64,000 bases of DNA from Pseudidiomarina indica. Lineage in GTDB: Bacteria > Pseudomonadota > Gammaproteobacteria > Enterobacterales > Alteromonadaceae. Position numbers and translations under genes: made by a program. Below are positions 34,593 through 47,177 of the stretch, in pieces (position 1 is the first letter of the stretch; every line of letters begins with the position of its first letter). The notes under the pieces were generated by a model. The model saw only the letters and a program-made list of their open reading frames with translations, was not told the DNA's origin and did not search any database. Where the stretch lies: positions 79,278 to 143,277 of the forward strand of contig JAJUHK010000004.1 of assembly GCA_029279945.1 (NCBI GenBank), read 5' to 3'.

Positions 34593-35588
34593 TCAAGGGT
34601 TTTCTTTATTAAAACAACAGTCTTTGGCAATTTCGAAACTTCGTAAACGCTGCTCATGATCATAGGCATGGCAGGTTAACATCACTTCATCTACCCCTGT
34701 TGCCGCCACAAAATCACGTAGGTATTGATGCACCTGCTCAGCGGTCCCCATCGCCGTGTACTTCAAGGCATGATTCGCTGCAGCCAATGCTGCAGGGTCA
34801 ACACGGTTTTCAATATCATCGACAGGCGCTGCTAATGGCCCTGGATTTCCTTGGCGCAAGGCGATAAATTGCAGCTGCATCGAGCTTTTCAAGCGTTTCG
34901 CAGCTTGCTCACTATCCGCAGCAAACACATTAATCGCTGCCATAGCATAAGGTTTCTCGAGGTATTGCGAAGGCTTAAAGTTCGCCCGATAAGCCTCCAG
35001 TGCCACCTGCAGATAATCGGGGGCAAAATGCGAGGCAAACGCGTAAGGTAACCCTAAATGAGCGGCTAATTGGGCACCGAATAAACTTGAGCTAAGAATC
35101 CATACCGGCACTTTACTGCCCATGCCCGGCACCGCTTTAATGGCTTGACCGGGCTTTGGATCATCTAGATATGCCAACAATTCTTGCACATCATTGGGGA
35201 AACTATCAGCACTCTCGTACGTACGCCGTAACGCTCGAAGTGTGGCACCATCAGTACCTGGAGCTCGACCTAACCCTAGGTCAACACGGTTTGGAAATAG
35301 TGCAGCTAACGTACCAAACTGTTCCGCCACAATTAAGGGCGCGTGATTGGGTAACATGATGCCACCAGCGCCAATGCGAATAGTTTTGGTGTGAGCGCCT
35401 ACATACGCCAATGCAACGGCGGTTGCAGCACTCGCAATACCTGTCATGTTGTGATGTTCTGCCATCCAAAATCGATGATATCCCCAGCGCTCGGCGTGTT
35501 GTGCCAACTCAACTGAATGTCGCAGCGATTCACCCGCATGACTGCCTTCAGTTATTGGGGCTAAATCTAATATAGAGAGTATTGCCAC
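34593..35588 (-). CDS. LLM-class flavin-dependent oxidoreductase (luciferase-like, YhbW type)
   Basis: 331 residues with the bacterial luciferase-like TIM barrel. Landmarks are [53 protein letters not shown] and [11 protein letters not shown]. Uses FMNH2 or F420-like cofactor in other members; substrate unknown. Its stop is 11 bases from the dGTPase stop (convergent). Confidence 0.87.
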   Translation of the reverse strand: MAILSILDLAPITEGSHAGESLRHSVELAQHAERWGYHRFWMAEHHNMTGIASAATAVALAYVGAHTKTIRIGAGGIMLPNHAPLIVAEQFGTLAALFPNRVDLGLGRAPGTDGATLRALRRTYESADSFPNDVQELLAYLDDPKPGQAIKAVPGMGSKVPVWILSSSLFGAQLAAHLGLPYAFASHFAPDYLQVALEAYRANFKPSQYLEKPYAMAAINVFAADSEQAAKRLKSSMQLQFIALRQGNPGPLAAPVDDIENRVDPAALAAANHALKYTAMGTAEQVHQYLRDFVAATGVDEVMLTCHAYDHEQRLRSFEIAKDCCFNKENP

Positions 35589-35672
35589 AACCGTTCCTTA
35601 AACTACAGTTTGATGAAATATGGTAGTATGTTAACAAAATCGGCCAAGAAAAGATAAATGAAGGAATAATCA

Positions 35673-36128
35673 ATGCAGTATTGGCTCATGAAAACCGAAC
35701 CTGAAGAATGCAGTATTGATGACTTTGCAAAAGACCCCAGTGCCGTCATCATGTGGGATGGCGTACGCAACTACCAAGCCCGTAACTTTATGCGCACTAT
35801 GGCCATTGGTGATGAGGTCTTTATCTACCACTCTCGCTGCGCCAATATAGGGATTGCTGGTATTGTGCGGGTGACACGGATGGCTTATCCCGACCCAACA
35901 CAGTTTGATACCAACGCCCCTTATTTTGACCCTAAGAGCACCCCTGATAAGCCGCGCTGGGACGCCGTTGACTTACAATTTGTGCGTAAATTCACTCGCG
36001 TCATTGCACTAGATGAATTAAAGAATGAACCAGCGCTAGCGAACAATCCGGTGGTAAGAAAAGGCAATCGCCTTAGTGTGATTCCAGTCACCAAAGATGA
36101 ACGGGATGCTATTTTAGCTTTGCTTTAA
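35673..36128 (+). CDS. EVE-domain protein
   Basis: 151-residue PUA-like EVE domain: MQYWLMKTEPEECSIDDF, WDGVRNYQARNFMRTM, GDEVFIYHSR and the KFTRVIALDELK segment. EVE domains bind modified bases in RNA or DNA. RBS AAGGAA lies seven bases upstream. Confidence 0.92.
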   Translation: MQYWLMKTEPEECSIDDFAKDPSAVIMWDGVRNYQARNFMRTMAIGDEVFIYHSRCANIGIAGIVRVTRMAYPDPTQFDTNAPYFDPKSTPDKPRWDAVDLQFVRKFTRVIALDELKNEPALANNPVVRKGNRLSVIPVTKDERDAILALL

Positions 36129-36266
36129 GTGCGCGCAATTACGCCCATGTACCTTGCAATAATACAGCGCATCATCAGCCATTTTGAGCAGACGCTCTGC
36201 GCTGTATTCACCACTGTTCAACACACCAACGCCACCACATCCGACGCTCGTCGCGCTCATTTAAAA
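36114..36266 (-). pseudogene. C-terminal remnant of a GGDEF domain
   Basis: On the minus strand a short frame reads VGCGGVGVLNSGEYSAERLL followed by KMADDALYYCKVHGRN, the unmistakable end of a GGDEF domain (S-x-E-x-LL-x-x-AD-x-ALY-x-x-K-x-x-GRN). The stop lies inside the EVE gene 3' end. Nothing recognisable as the GGEEF core is found upstream. A decayed or truncated diguanylate cyclase gene. Confidence 0.7.
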
Positions 36267-36378
36267 TAGGCACCAAAAACGTGCGAAACAAGTTTAATTC
36301 AGCTCCGTGATAATTAGCTCCGCTTCATATATTTGGCACAACTTTACTTTTTTGCCAATTGAATTTAATTCATACCTT

Positions 36379-37259
36379 CTATTCGTCGGTGGTACGGTAA
36401 CGCACATGCCCGATAAAACTACGAGCGACAGGACCCAATACTTCCGCATCACGGAAGTTTAAATAGAAGTTATTAGAGCGGGTAGCACCACGCTGCAGCT
36501 GAATCGGCACCAATTGCCCATACTGCAAATGCTCTGCGATAGAACGCTGCGGCAACCACGCAAAGCCAAGGTTGTTCTGAATCAATTCAATGGATGTCGC
36601 TAGATGGGTCACCGTCCAACGCTGTTCGGAGCCAAGCCAACCTACATCGGTTTTGCTATCAACACCCGAATCGCGTAGCACAATTTGGCGATGATGCTTC
36701 AAATCTTGTGGGGAGACATTCGATTTGTGCGCCAATGGATGTTCCGCACCACACACAGCGATAAAATTGATGCGACAAATATCCTCACTCAACTCATTGG
36801 CAAGCGTAAATGGCGAAATCGCGATATCTGCCATCCCTTTATTGAGAAGCTCATTAGCCCCCGTTAAAATAGTTTCGATGACTTCCATATGGACCAATGG
36901 AAACTCGTCTGACACGGCAACCAACGATTGATACAACACGTCTTTGGGGAAAGCTTCATCAACGGCAACGGTGAGCCGTGATTCGACGCCCTGTTTTAGG
37001 TTCTGTGCAACGTTCTCAAAACGTTCAGCTTCAGCAAGCAGATAATTGACACGCCGAAGTAATTGCTCACCCACCTGAGTTAACCGAGTTTTCCGGCCTT
37101 GCACCTCGACTAAAGTCACCCCAAGCACATCTTCCAGCTTAGACCTGCATGATGCACGGTGGATTGACTTTTATGAATGTGATCGGCAGCCTGTTGGAAA
37201 CCGCCAAAATCAGCGACAGCTTTAAACATTCGCCATTGCTCTATGGTTGAACGTGCCAC
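36379..37259 (-). pseudogene. LysR-family transcriptional regulator, frameshifted in the HTH
   Basis: The GTG at 37259 opens a typical LysR HTH (WRMFKAVADFGGFQQAADHI, then HKSQSTVHHA). The frame then hits a stop near 37130. The remainder continues in another frame from KLEDVLGVTLVEVQGRKTRL to the C-terminal effector-binding domain (249 residues in the longest piece). One missing base near 37141-37149 restores VHHAVxKLED. The full product would be about 293 residues. Either a recent pseudogene or a sequencing error. It lies downstream of katG and is not recognisably OxyR. Confidence 0.85.
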
Positions 37260-37308
37260 CTAACTCATCCTCGCAACTAAAACTAATCAACAACCGATCA
37301 ATGACATA

Positions 37309-37336
37309 AAAAAGGGAGCTTGTCGCTCCCTTTTTG
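37309..37336. terminator. Intrinsic terminator after katG
   Basis: GGGAGC pairs with GCTCCC across a five-base loop and is flanked by A- and T-runs on both sides. It serves katG (minus) and could also work on the other strand. Confidence 0.88.
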
Positions 37337-37349
37337 TCATCTAACTAGG

Positions 37350-39611
<2,262 letters not shown>

Positions 39612-39704
39612 CTATAGTAGGAATACTCGATTTCGCTAGCCAGGCGGTAACTAAAAAATTCGATTAGGGTAATAGAGTCTATTGATTTACAGGTAAAAAA
39701 TTAA

Positions 39705-40139
39705 CTATTTCCCGTATTTTAGGTAAGCCATCAGAGCTTCACGGTCAGCTTCTTTCGAAAGGCCGATGTAGGGCATACACATGTCGGGAATCATCTGCTG
39801 CGGTGTTTCAATCCATTGTGCGAGTGTCGCTTCATCCCACACAATATGGGCGTAGTCATTCAGGTATTCAGGGAAAGCATAACCGTCGACCTGGCCGAGT
39901 GGTCGGCCGATAACGTTGGCCAAATGCGGACCAAAAAATTGGCTTTTGTCGGGATCCATACTGTGACACGCAGCACAACGGTACTTAAATACTTTGGCGC
40001 CACGCTCAATCAATTCTGGATCAAAACGCACTGTGGGTAACTCATTGACTGGGGTTGTTGTTACAGATTGACAGCCCACTACGGCAAATGCCATCAGTAA
40101 CACACCGAAAAAACTGCTCCTGATCACAACATTCCTCAT
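39705..40139 (-). CDS. Class I cytochrome c lipoprotein
   Basis: 144-residue protein with lipoprotein signal (LLMAFAVVGCQ). One heme site CAACH in KVFKYRCAACHSMDP, and the distal Met in DMCMPYIGL. The fold GPHLANVIGRPLGQ is that of small c-type electron carriers. It lies upstream of katG in the same direction, with 132 bases between them, so could be separately transcribed. Electron donor role for a periplasmic peroxidase is speculative. Confidence 0.9.
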   Translation of the reverse strand: MRNVVIRSSFFGVLLMAFAVVGCQSVTTTPVNELPTVRFDPELIERGAKVFKYRCAACHSMDPDKSQFFGPHLANVIGRPLGQVDGYAFPEYLNDYAHIVWDEATLAQWIETPQQMIPDMCMPYIGLSKEADREALMAYLKYGK

Positions 40140-40260
40140 TCTCAGCTCAGTGAACGGTGCTATTATATCGTATCATTCGCGTAAGCTCGATAATCCCACT
40201 AGAATTATGCGTACTTTGCTTCAAACTGGTTCAATATTAACGTGATTTGACGAGAACAAG

Positions 40261-40890
40261 ATGCCATTACATGTCATTCAACATCCACTGGTGCAACACA
40301 AGCTTGGTCTGATGCGTGAGGCGAGCATCTCCACCAAAGCATTTCGCGAATTAACAAATGAAATGGGGACATTTCTAACCTATGAGGCGACCCAAGATTT
40401 CCCATTAGAACGCCACACCATCACCAATAGGAGTGGTTATCTAATTGAAATTAAACGTGTAAAAGGTAAAAAGGTCACCTTGGTGCCAATCCTAAGAGCA
40501 GGTTTAGGCATGTTAGGCGGGGTTTCGGATTTGATCCCAAACGCCAAAATTAGCATGGTGGGTTTGTATCGTGATGAAGAAACCTTGCAACCGGAGTCTT
40601 ATTTTGAACGCTTAGTACACGATATCGATCAACGTACTGCGTTAGTGTTGGACCCCATGCTCGCCACCGGCGGCTCCATGGTCGCCACCATTGAGCTACT
40701 GAAACGCCATGGCTGCACCGATATTCGGGTTTTATCTATTATCGCAGCACCCGAAGGTGTGGATAAAGTACTTAATGCGCACCCGGATATCCACATTTAT
40801 GTCGCTGCAGTGGATTCACATTTGGATGAAAATGGCTATATTGTGCCCGGTTTAGGCGATGCGGGTGACAAGATTTTTGGCACCCGTTAA
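40261..40890 (+). CDS. upp: Uracil phosphoribosyltransferase
   Basis: Uracil + PRPP to UMP. 209 residues with [27 protein letters not shown] loop [11 protein letters not shown] and C-terminal [11 protein letters not shown]. Usual length; standard family member. Confidence 0.97.
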   Translation: MPLHVIQHPLVQHKLGLMREASISTKAFRELTNEMGTFLTYEATQDFPLERHTITNRSGYLIEIKRVKGKKVTLVPILRAGLGMLGGVSDLIPNAKISMVGLYRDEETLQPESYFERLVHDIDQRTALVLDPMLATGGSMVATIELLKRHGCTDIRVLSIIAAPEGVDKVLNAHPDIHIYVAAVDSHLDENGYIVPGLGDAGDKIFGTR

Positions 40891-40905
40891 TCTGTAACGA
40901 CTGAG

Positions 40906-42144
40906 TTATTGTTGCAGCAGTGGTGCTAACACAGCTCCATCGCCATCAATCTCACTCATCAATTCCAGCCCCAGCAACTGCGCTACGAACGGGTAAATAT
41001 GGATGTTGCTGAAGCGGGTTAGCGCCACATCGGTGCGAATGCCTGCGCCCGCTACGATAAAGATACCATCCATTTCACGGCTAGAATGGTAGCCGTGAGT
41101 GCCTCCATCACGACGTTGCGCAGGTGGTGCCTGGGTAAAAGTGACCGGCGCTTGCGTACCTAAGACAATTGCCGCCTGACGAGGGCTAGGGGTAACCCCA
41201 AGAGTAGCCAGCTGTTGCGCTGACTCGACCTGATAACGACCACGTGCCTGCTGCTGTAACCGCTCGCGTACCGCTTCTATATGCGCAGCAGTGGTCGATG
41301 GTTTTGCGTACAGCAACAGCCGTGTTTGTGCATTCACGATTTCAAATTGATCAGCAGGAATATTGAGAGCATCAACTGCAATCATGTCCTTCGCTGTAAT
41401 TGCTGACATCCCGTGGTCTGAAACTAATATCAGCGTCACCGGTATCGTTACTTCTTTTTGAATACGCCGCCATAATTCGCCAATCAATTCATCAACGTGT
41501 GCTACTGCTTTGCGCACTTGTACCGATTCTGGCCCAAACCGATGACCCATGGTATCAACTATAGAGAAGTAGCCTAACACCAGCCGTGGGCGAGCTGCTT
41601 CTGGTAGTTTCAGCCAATCAATCATTTGTTGCACACGTTGTCGATTTGGCGCGGGTGTACTGTAATTGTAAAAATAAGTTGGTGTGCGCCCGTTGATACG
41701 AGCTTCTGATTCTGGCCAGAAAAACGTAGCAGCTTTTACCCCTTGGAATTCTGCCAAGTTCCACAGCGGCACCGTGGTAAGCCAGGTGCTATCTTTCACT
41801 CCGTCACCCATGCTGTAATGCTGTTGTCGTTCAGTATCATAAAAACGGTTATCGACAATACCATGGTTCGCCGGATACTGACCGGTCACAATCGAGAGAT
41901 GATTGGGGAAAGTTTTAGCCGGATAAACCGGTATCAAGCCTTCAGCTCGAACACCCTGGGTAGCAATGCGCGAGATGTTCGGTGCTTCATGTAACTCAAG
42001 GTAGTCATGGCGAAAGCCGTCAATTGAAATTAATACCACCGCATTGTTATTACGCAGCACCTGGGCGGATGCAACAGATACAACGCCTAATCCCCCAGCA
42101 AGAACTATAAAGAATACCGCGATTAGTACGGTAAATCGTCTCAT
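40906..42144 (-). CDS. Secreted nucleotide pyrophosphatase/phosphodiesterase-like enzyme (alkaline phosphatase superfamily)
   Basis: 412-residue protein with an N-terminal signal peptide (ends ASA-Q). Two-metal site residues are all seen: VLISIDGFRHDYL (Asp), nucleophile Thr in PAKTFPNHLS, DTMGHRFGPE (Asp, His), SDHGM (Asp-His) and GTHGYHS (His). Resembles the NPP family that cleaves nucleotides and related phosphodiesters. Periplasmic or outer; probably scavenging phosphate or nucleosides, in step with upp next door (inference). Confidence 0.88.
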   Translation of the reverse strand: MRRFTVLIAVFFIVLAGGLGVVSVASAQVLRNNNAVVLISIDGFRHDYLELHEAPNISRIATQGVRAEGLIPVYPAKTFPNHLSIVTGQYPANHGIVDNRFYDTERQQHYSMGDGVKDSTWLTTVPLWNLAEFQGVKAATFFWPESEARINGRTPTYFYNYSTPAPNRQRVQQMIDWLKLPEAARPRLVLGYFSIVDTMGHRFGPESVQVRKAVAHVDELIGELWRRIQKEVTIPVTLILVSDHGMSAITAKDMIAVDALNIPADQFEIVNAQTRLLLYAKPSTTAAHIEAVRERLQQQARGRYQVESAQQLATLGVTPSPRQAAIVLGTQAPVTFTQAPPAQRRDGGTHGYHSSREMDGIFIVAGAGIRTDVALTRFSNIHIYPFVAQLLGLELMSEIDGDGAVLAPLLQQ

Positions 42145-42235
42145 GGCATACTCTCGTTGTTATACTAATAGAACCAATCAGCGTTAAGTTTACCATGGCT
42201 TAATGACAAAAAAATGAAAATGCAGGAGCGTCATC

Positions 42236-43030
42236 ATGAAGCAAATTTTATATATCGCCCACGGCGGTGGCCCTATGCCTCTCCTTGGCGATGCGAGTCA
42301 CGCAGATATGGTGACGCAATTACAAGCCATCACTCAACAAATTCCGTCCCCAAGTGCCATTTTAGTGATCAGTGCGCATTGGGAAACTGATGTCCCCCAC
42401 GTCACCACAGGCGTTGCTCCTGAGTTGCTCTATGATTACTATGGATTTCCGCCAGAATCATACGAAATTCAATACCCGTGCCAGGGCTCACCAGAGCTTG
42501 CCAATAAAGTCATCAGCGCCGTTGCCCAAGCCCAATTTTCCGTGCAAGGTGAACCAACGCGCGGCTTTGACCATGGCATGTTCGTACCGCTAAAAATCAT
42601 GTATCCGGACGCGACGATTCCATGCGTGCAGCTGTCGTTATTAAATTCTTTAGATGCGGCAGCGCATATACGCTTAGGGCAAGCACTACAAACCATTGAG
42701 CATGATGGTTTGCTGATTTTAGGGTCAGGCTTCTCATTTCATAATATGCGAGCATTTTTTACCCCAGACCAGGCGTCTGCAAACGAAAAAAATGCAGCTT
42801 TTCAGGCGTGGTTAGAAGATGTTTGTAGCTCAACTACAATCACTGAAACTGAGCGTCAGCAAGCGCTGATTAACTGGTCACAAGCGCCTCATGCACAGTT
42901 CTGCCACCCCCGCGAAGAGCATTTGCTACCCTTACACGTTTGTTATGGGGCGGCCGGCAAAGCCTGTGATGAGGCACTGACCGTGCATGCGCTACACAAA
43001 GAGTCGCGCATGTTTTATTGGCGACAGTAA
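42236..43030 (+). CDS. Class III extradiol ring-cleavage dioxygenase, DODA type (YgiD-like)
   Basis: 264 residues of the LigB/DODA fold. Metal-site motifs are IAHGGGPMPLLGD, ISAHWETD and GFDHGMFVPLKIMYP, with the late His in GSGFSFHNMR. E. coli homologue YgiD opens the DOPA ring; here substrate not provable. RBS GGAG ten bases upstream. Confidence 0.88.
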   Translation: MKQILYIAHGGGPMPLLGDASHADMVTQLQAITQQIPSPSAILVISAHWETDVPHVTTGVAPELLYDYYGFPPESYEIQYPCQGSPELANKVISAVAQAQFSVQGEPTRGFDHGMFVPLKIMYPDATIPCVQLSLLNSLDAAAHIRLGQALQTIEHDGLLILGSGFSFHNMRAFFTPDQASANEKNAAFQAWLEDVCSSTTITETERQQALINWSQAPHAQFCHPREEHLLPLHVCYGAAGKACDEALTVHALHKESRMFYWRQ

Positions 43031-43046
43031 GCGCGTCGAAGGGCGC

Positions 43047-44906
43047 TTACTGTGCTTGTGCTGACTGAATATACTCGTCAACGAACTGCTCGAGAATATT
43101 CAGCGGCACTGGACCATTAGCCAACACCACATCGTGGAACTGGCGGATATCAAACCGATCACCAAGTTCTTGTTTTGCTTTCTCGCGTAATTCAAGAATT
43201 TTCAACATGCCAATTTTGTAGGCTGTTGCTTGGCTTGGCATCACAATATGACGCTCCACCATTTTGCGTGCATCAGCTTCAGCATTTGGGGTATTTTTCA
43301 CGTAAAACTCGATACCTTGCTCACGCGTCCATTGCTTGGCATGAATACCAGTATCTACCACCAAGCGTACCGCTCGCCATAACTCCATCGCTAACCGACC
43401 AAAATCAGAATACGGATCTTGGTAGAAACCAATTTCTTTTGGCAGCAATTCGGTATACAAGCCCCAACCCTCGGTATAAGCGGTATAGCGCCCAAATTTA
43501 CGGAACGATGGAATACCTTCAAGCTCTTGTTGAATCGCCAACTGCATATGATGCCCTGGAATACCTTCATGATAAGCGAGCGCTTCCATCTGATAGCTTG
43601 GCATCGAGGCCATATCATACAGGTTGGCGTAGTATACACCCGGACGGCTGCCATCCATGGAAGGTGGTTGGTAGAACGCTTTTCCTGCAGATTTTTCACG
43701 GAATGGTTCGACCGCTTTCACAATCAAGTCAGCTTTTGGCTTGGTAATGAACAGCTCATCTAAACGTCCACGCATCACATCAATCAGTGCAGTCGCATCA
43801 GCAATGTACTGCTCGCGGCCTTCTGCCGTGTCAGGATAGACAAACTCGTCGTTATTACGCATATATTCGAAGAAGTCTTGTAACGTGCCTTCGAAGTTCA
43901 CTTGTGCCATGATGCCACGCATTTCATCATGAATCCGGGCTACTTCTTGTAAACCTATCTCATGAATTTCGCTGGCGGTTAAATTGGTTGTCGTGGTGCG
44001 TTTTAAGGCATTGTTGTAAAACGCTTCACCATCGGGAAATTTCCACACGCCATCACGCGTATCGGCCTGCTGCTCTAACTCTTGCAAAGTTTCAATTAAG
44101 CCTTCGTAGGCCGGCTTCACCGATTCCAGTAACGCTGTCGTAGCCGCGCTTATTAGACCCTCGTACTGACTCTGATCAATATCTAAACGCATAACTTTTT
44201 TGGTGAAGTCAGCGAACAGAACACTCGACTCACCCTCGTCAAATGGCGCACCAGAGATGATGTTTCTGCTGTCACTAATGGCATACGGATACACAAACTT
44301 AGGTGCCATAATACCTTTCTCAGCACGTATTTTGAGGTTTTCCGCCAACTGTTCAAATAACAGTGGTAATGCATTCAAACGTGCAATATAAGCCTCTGCA
44401 TCCGTTACATCATCGATGCGGTGCTGATTGATAAGCATCGATGCTACTCCCGAATGCATACCAAACATTTGGTTCACTGGGTAGCTGTAATGACGCCATT
44501 TAAAATCTTCAATTTCATTCTCTAACCGTTGCTTCATCAGCAGCCAGCTCACGTAGGTTTGCTTATCGAGTTTAGCTGGATCAATTGCTAAGACTTTTTC
44601 TAAATGGGCTTTCGCAATCTCCAACTCTTCCTCTGCTACCGCATCAGAAAGATCGTCCCACTTATCTTGGTCATCTTTAATGCCCAAATACGATTGGAAC
44701 ATTGGGCTACGCATGACCCCATCCATGAAAATTTCTTCGAATAACTCATTCGCTTTAGCGGATTCAGCCTGAATATCAGCAACACTTACGACTGCATTTT
44801 CAACCGTAGTACCCGTTTGTTGTGTCATGTTCTGAGGAGCCTCAGAGCAGGCGGTTGTCAGTAGCAATAAAGATACAGCGACAGCGGCTGGTTTTAATGG
44901 AAACAT
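43047..44906 (-). CDS. DUF885 lipoprotein, predicted metallopeptidase-like
   Basis: 619 residues with lipoprotein signal (LLLLTTACSE). The DUF885 signature YHEGIPGHHMQLA, a zinc-like HExxxHH motif, and FGRYTAYTEGWGLYTE are present. Related proteins are abundant in peptide-degrading marine gammaproteobacteria. Enzymatic activity in the family is poorly defined. Confidence 0.88.
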   Translation of the reverse strand: MFPLKPAAVAVSLLLLTTACSEAPQNMTQQTGTTVENAVVSVADIQAESAKANELFEEIFMDGVMRSPMFQSYLGIKDDQDKWDDLSDAVAEEELEIAKAHLEKVLAIDPAKLDKQTYVSWLLMKQRLENEIEDFKWRHYSYPVNQMFGMHSGVASMLINQHRIDDVTDAEAYIARLNALPLLFEQLAENLKIRAEKGIMAPKFVYPYAISDSRNIISGAPFDEGESSVLFADFTKKVMRLDIDQSQYEGLISAATTALLESVKPAYEGLIETLQELEQQADTRDGVWKFPDGEAFYNNALKRTTTTNLTASEIHEIGLQEVARIHDEMRGIMAQVNFEGTLQDFFEYMRNNDEFVYPDTAEGREQYIADATALIDVMRGRLDELFITKPKADLIVKAVEPFREKSAGKAFYQPPSMDGSRPGVYYANLYDMASMPSYQMEALAYHEGIPGHHMQLAIQQELEGIPSFRKFGRYTAYTEGWGLYTELLPKEIGFYQDPYSDFGRLAMELWRAVRLVVDTGIHAKQWTREQGIEFYVKNTPNAEADARKMVERHIVMPSQATAYKIGMLKILELREKAKQELGDRFDIRQFHDVVLANGPVPLNILEQFVDEYIQSAQAQ

Positions 44907-45057
44907 GGATGTTCTCCTCGTGTTCTGTTGTTATCGTTAAAGTCGTATCCTTATGGTACCAACTTTCGTCATTTTCACCACAATTAACCTAAACTATTGC
45001 TTATTAACCACAGAAGCGTTAAAACGAAAGTATCATTGACTGTTAAGGGAAGTCGTC

Positions 45058-47169
45058 ATGTCAGTAACCCAATCAATACCTCACCGCTGGACGTTCACCC
45101 GGCTTGGTGGGTTTAACCAAGTTGTTCTACACAAAGCTGATGATATTCGTTACTTACATCAACTTGACCCGAAGTTATGGGTTTCGCTGGCGTGCCCGAC
45201 GACCGGCCTGTACTTTGATAAACAAACACTGAAGTACCTCGATCGCGATGGTGACGGTCGAATTCGCTTGCCAGAAGTCATTCAGGTCACCAACTGGGTT
45301 TCCCGTGTATTGCATAATCCGGGCTTGATTTTAGAACCCAAGGACACCATCCGCCTCGCTGATCTGAACACTGATGATGCTGATGGAGCAGCCATTCACG
45401 CTGCAGCCTTACGCTTACTGGAATTGTTAGGGAAAGCTGATGCGGGTGAAATTTCCTTAGCCGACGTCACCAATCAGCAAAACATTCTGGCCAACGCACG
45501 CTTCAACGGCGATGGCATAATCACCCCCAGCACCGCCGAAGACGAAACGCTCCAGCACGTGATTCAAATTATTGTTGCAAACTCAGCAATGGTCACTGAT
45601 GCCTCGGGGCAAGCTGGTGTAAATGAAGCCATCGTGAATCAGTTTTACAGTGATGTGAAAGCGCGGTTAGCTTGGTTAGCCGCTGCCCAGCCAGGTTGGG
45701 TGCCTGATGGTGTAGATGGCCAGCGTGCCGCAGAAGCGCTTAGTGCAGTCCGCAGTAAAATTGATGATTACTTCAGCCGCTGCCGTGCAGCCCAGTACGA
45801 CCCTCGCGCTGCAGAAAAATTAAATCGCGCTAGCGGTGATTGGAGCTCCATTGCCGCGCAAGATATTTCCGAAACCTGTGTAGAAATGGCTGAGTTTCCC
45901 TTAGCCATCATCACCCCAACGAATGAATTATCATTGGTTCGTGGCTTGAACCCGGCGTGGGAATCTCGCGTAAACATGTTACACGACGCGGTCATTAAGC
46001 CGGTGTTGGGCGATATAGAAATCCTCACCTATGAGCAATGGAATAACCTCAAAGCACGTTTTGATGACTACCAAAATTGGCTCAACGGAGAAGCAGGACA
46101 GCTCGTTAGCGCCCTCAATTCAGATGAATTACAAGCACTGTTGGATAACAACAGTCAATCCGCTATTTTGGAACTAATCCAACAAGACTTAGCCGTCCGC
46201 CCATTAGTAGATGCCATGAATAAAGTGGAAGAGCTTCTGCGCTATCGGTTGCACTTAAAAACCTTGTTGAACAATTTTGTCAGTTTACCTGATTTCTTCG
46301 ATCGTGATACCCGGGCGATATTTGAAGCTGGGGTGCTATACCTTGATGGTCGGGCTTGTGAGCTTACCTTAGAAGTAACTGATGCAGCCAAGCATGCCAC
46401 CTTCGGTGGGTTGAGTCGCTGTTATCTAGCCTACTGCACCTGCACCCGAAAAGATGGCACAACCAAGGAAATTGTAGCAGCCTTTACGGAAGGGCCTCAT
46501 GATTTCCTGATTGTCGGCAGAAATGGGGTATTTTTCGACCGCAACGGTCAGGACTGGGATGCTACCATTACCAAAGTCGTTGAAAACCCAATTAGCGTCA
46601 TGCAAGCCTTCTTCTCGCCTTATAAAAAGCTCATCCGCTTTATTGAAAAGCAAGCTGAGAAGAGTGCTCAGGAAGCCGAAAGTGCATCAGAAACAAAACT
46701 TCAAGAGCAATCAACTAAAGCATTAACGACTGACCCAGAACAAACACCGCCGACTAAACCCAAATTCGATATCGGCGTACTAGCTGCCTTAGGTGTTGCT
46801 GTGGGTGGTATTGCCACTGCTTTAGGGCTCATGTTACAAGCCTTGTTTGATCTGGGCTGGTTGATGCCTGTCGGTATCTTCGGCTTGGCTTTATTAGTCA
46901 GCGCCCCGTCGATGTTTATCGCGTGGCTCAAGCTACGTCAACGCTCATTAGCACCATTGTTAGATGCCTCTGGTTGGGCATTAAACACCAATATTAGAAT
47001 CAACTCGTTCTTTGGTAGCCGCCTTACTAAAGTTGCGCATATACCCAAAGGCTCGCAACGCATTATCACCCGCCACGCTGCTCCCAAGCGACGGTGGCCA
47101 GCCGTCGTTGCCATGCTTATTCTGGTTGGTATTGCCGCCGCGGTATGGTGGTATCTAACACGAGTGTAG
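45058..47169 (+). CDS. Large EF-hand-like membrane protein of unknown function
   Basis: 703 residues. The N-terminal region (1-90) carries FTRLGGFNQVVLHKADDIRY and a calcium-loop-like segment DRDGDGRIRLPEV; a second partial one at NARFNGDGIITPS. A long helical middle follows, then an acidic/polar linker (about 535-565), two hydrophobic helices (about 570-630) and a last C-terminal helix (MLILVGIAAAVWWYL). Predicted inner-membrane anchored. RBS AAGGGA upstream. I do not recognise a characterised family. Confidence 0.8.
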   Translation: MSVTQSIPHRWTFTRLGGFNQVVLHKADDIRYLHQLDPKLWVSLACPTTGLYFDKQTLKYLDRDGDGRIRLPEVIQVTNWVSRVLHNPGLILEPKDTIRLADLNTDDADGAAIHAAALRLLELLGKADAGEISLADVTNQQNILANARFNGDGIITPSTAEDETLQHVIQIIVANSAMVTDASGQAGVNEAIVNQFYSDVKARLAWLAAAQPGWVPDGVDGQRAAEALSAVRSKIDDYFSRCRAAQYDPRAAEKLNRASGDWSSIAAQDISETCVEMAEFPLAIITPTNELSLVRGLNPAWESRVNMLHDAVIKPVLGDIEILTYEQWNNLKARFDDYQNWLNGEAGQLVSALNSDELQALLDNNSQSAILELIQQDLAVRPLVDAMNKVEELLRYRLHLKTLLNNFVSLPDFFDRDTRAIFEAGVLYLDGRACELTLEVTDAAKHATFGGLSRCYLAYCTCTRKDGTTKEIVAAFTEGPHDFLIVGRNGVFFDRNGQDWDATITKVVENPISVMQAFFSPYKKLIRFIEKQAEKSAQEAESASETKLQEQSTKALTTDPEQTPPTKPKFDIGVLAALGVAVGGIATALGLMLQALFDLGWLMPVGIFGLALLVSAPSMFIAWLKLRQRSLAPLLDASGWALNTNIRINSFFGSRLTKVAHIPKGSQRIITRHAAPKRRWPAVVAMLILVGIAAAVWWYLTRV

Positions 47170-47177
47170 CAACCAAC

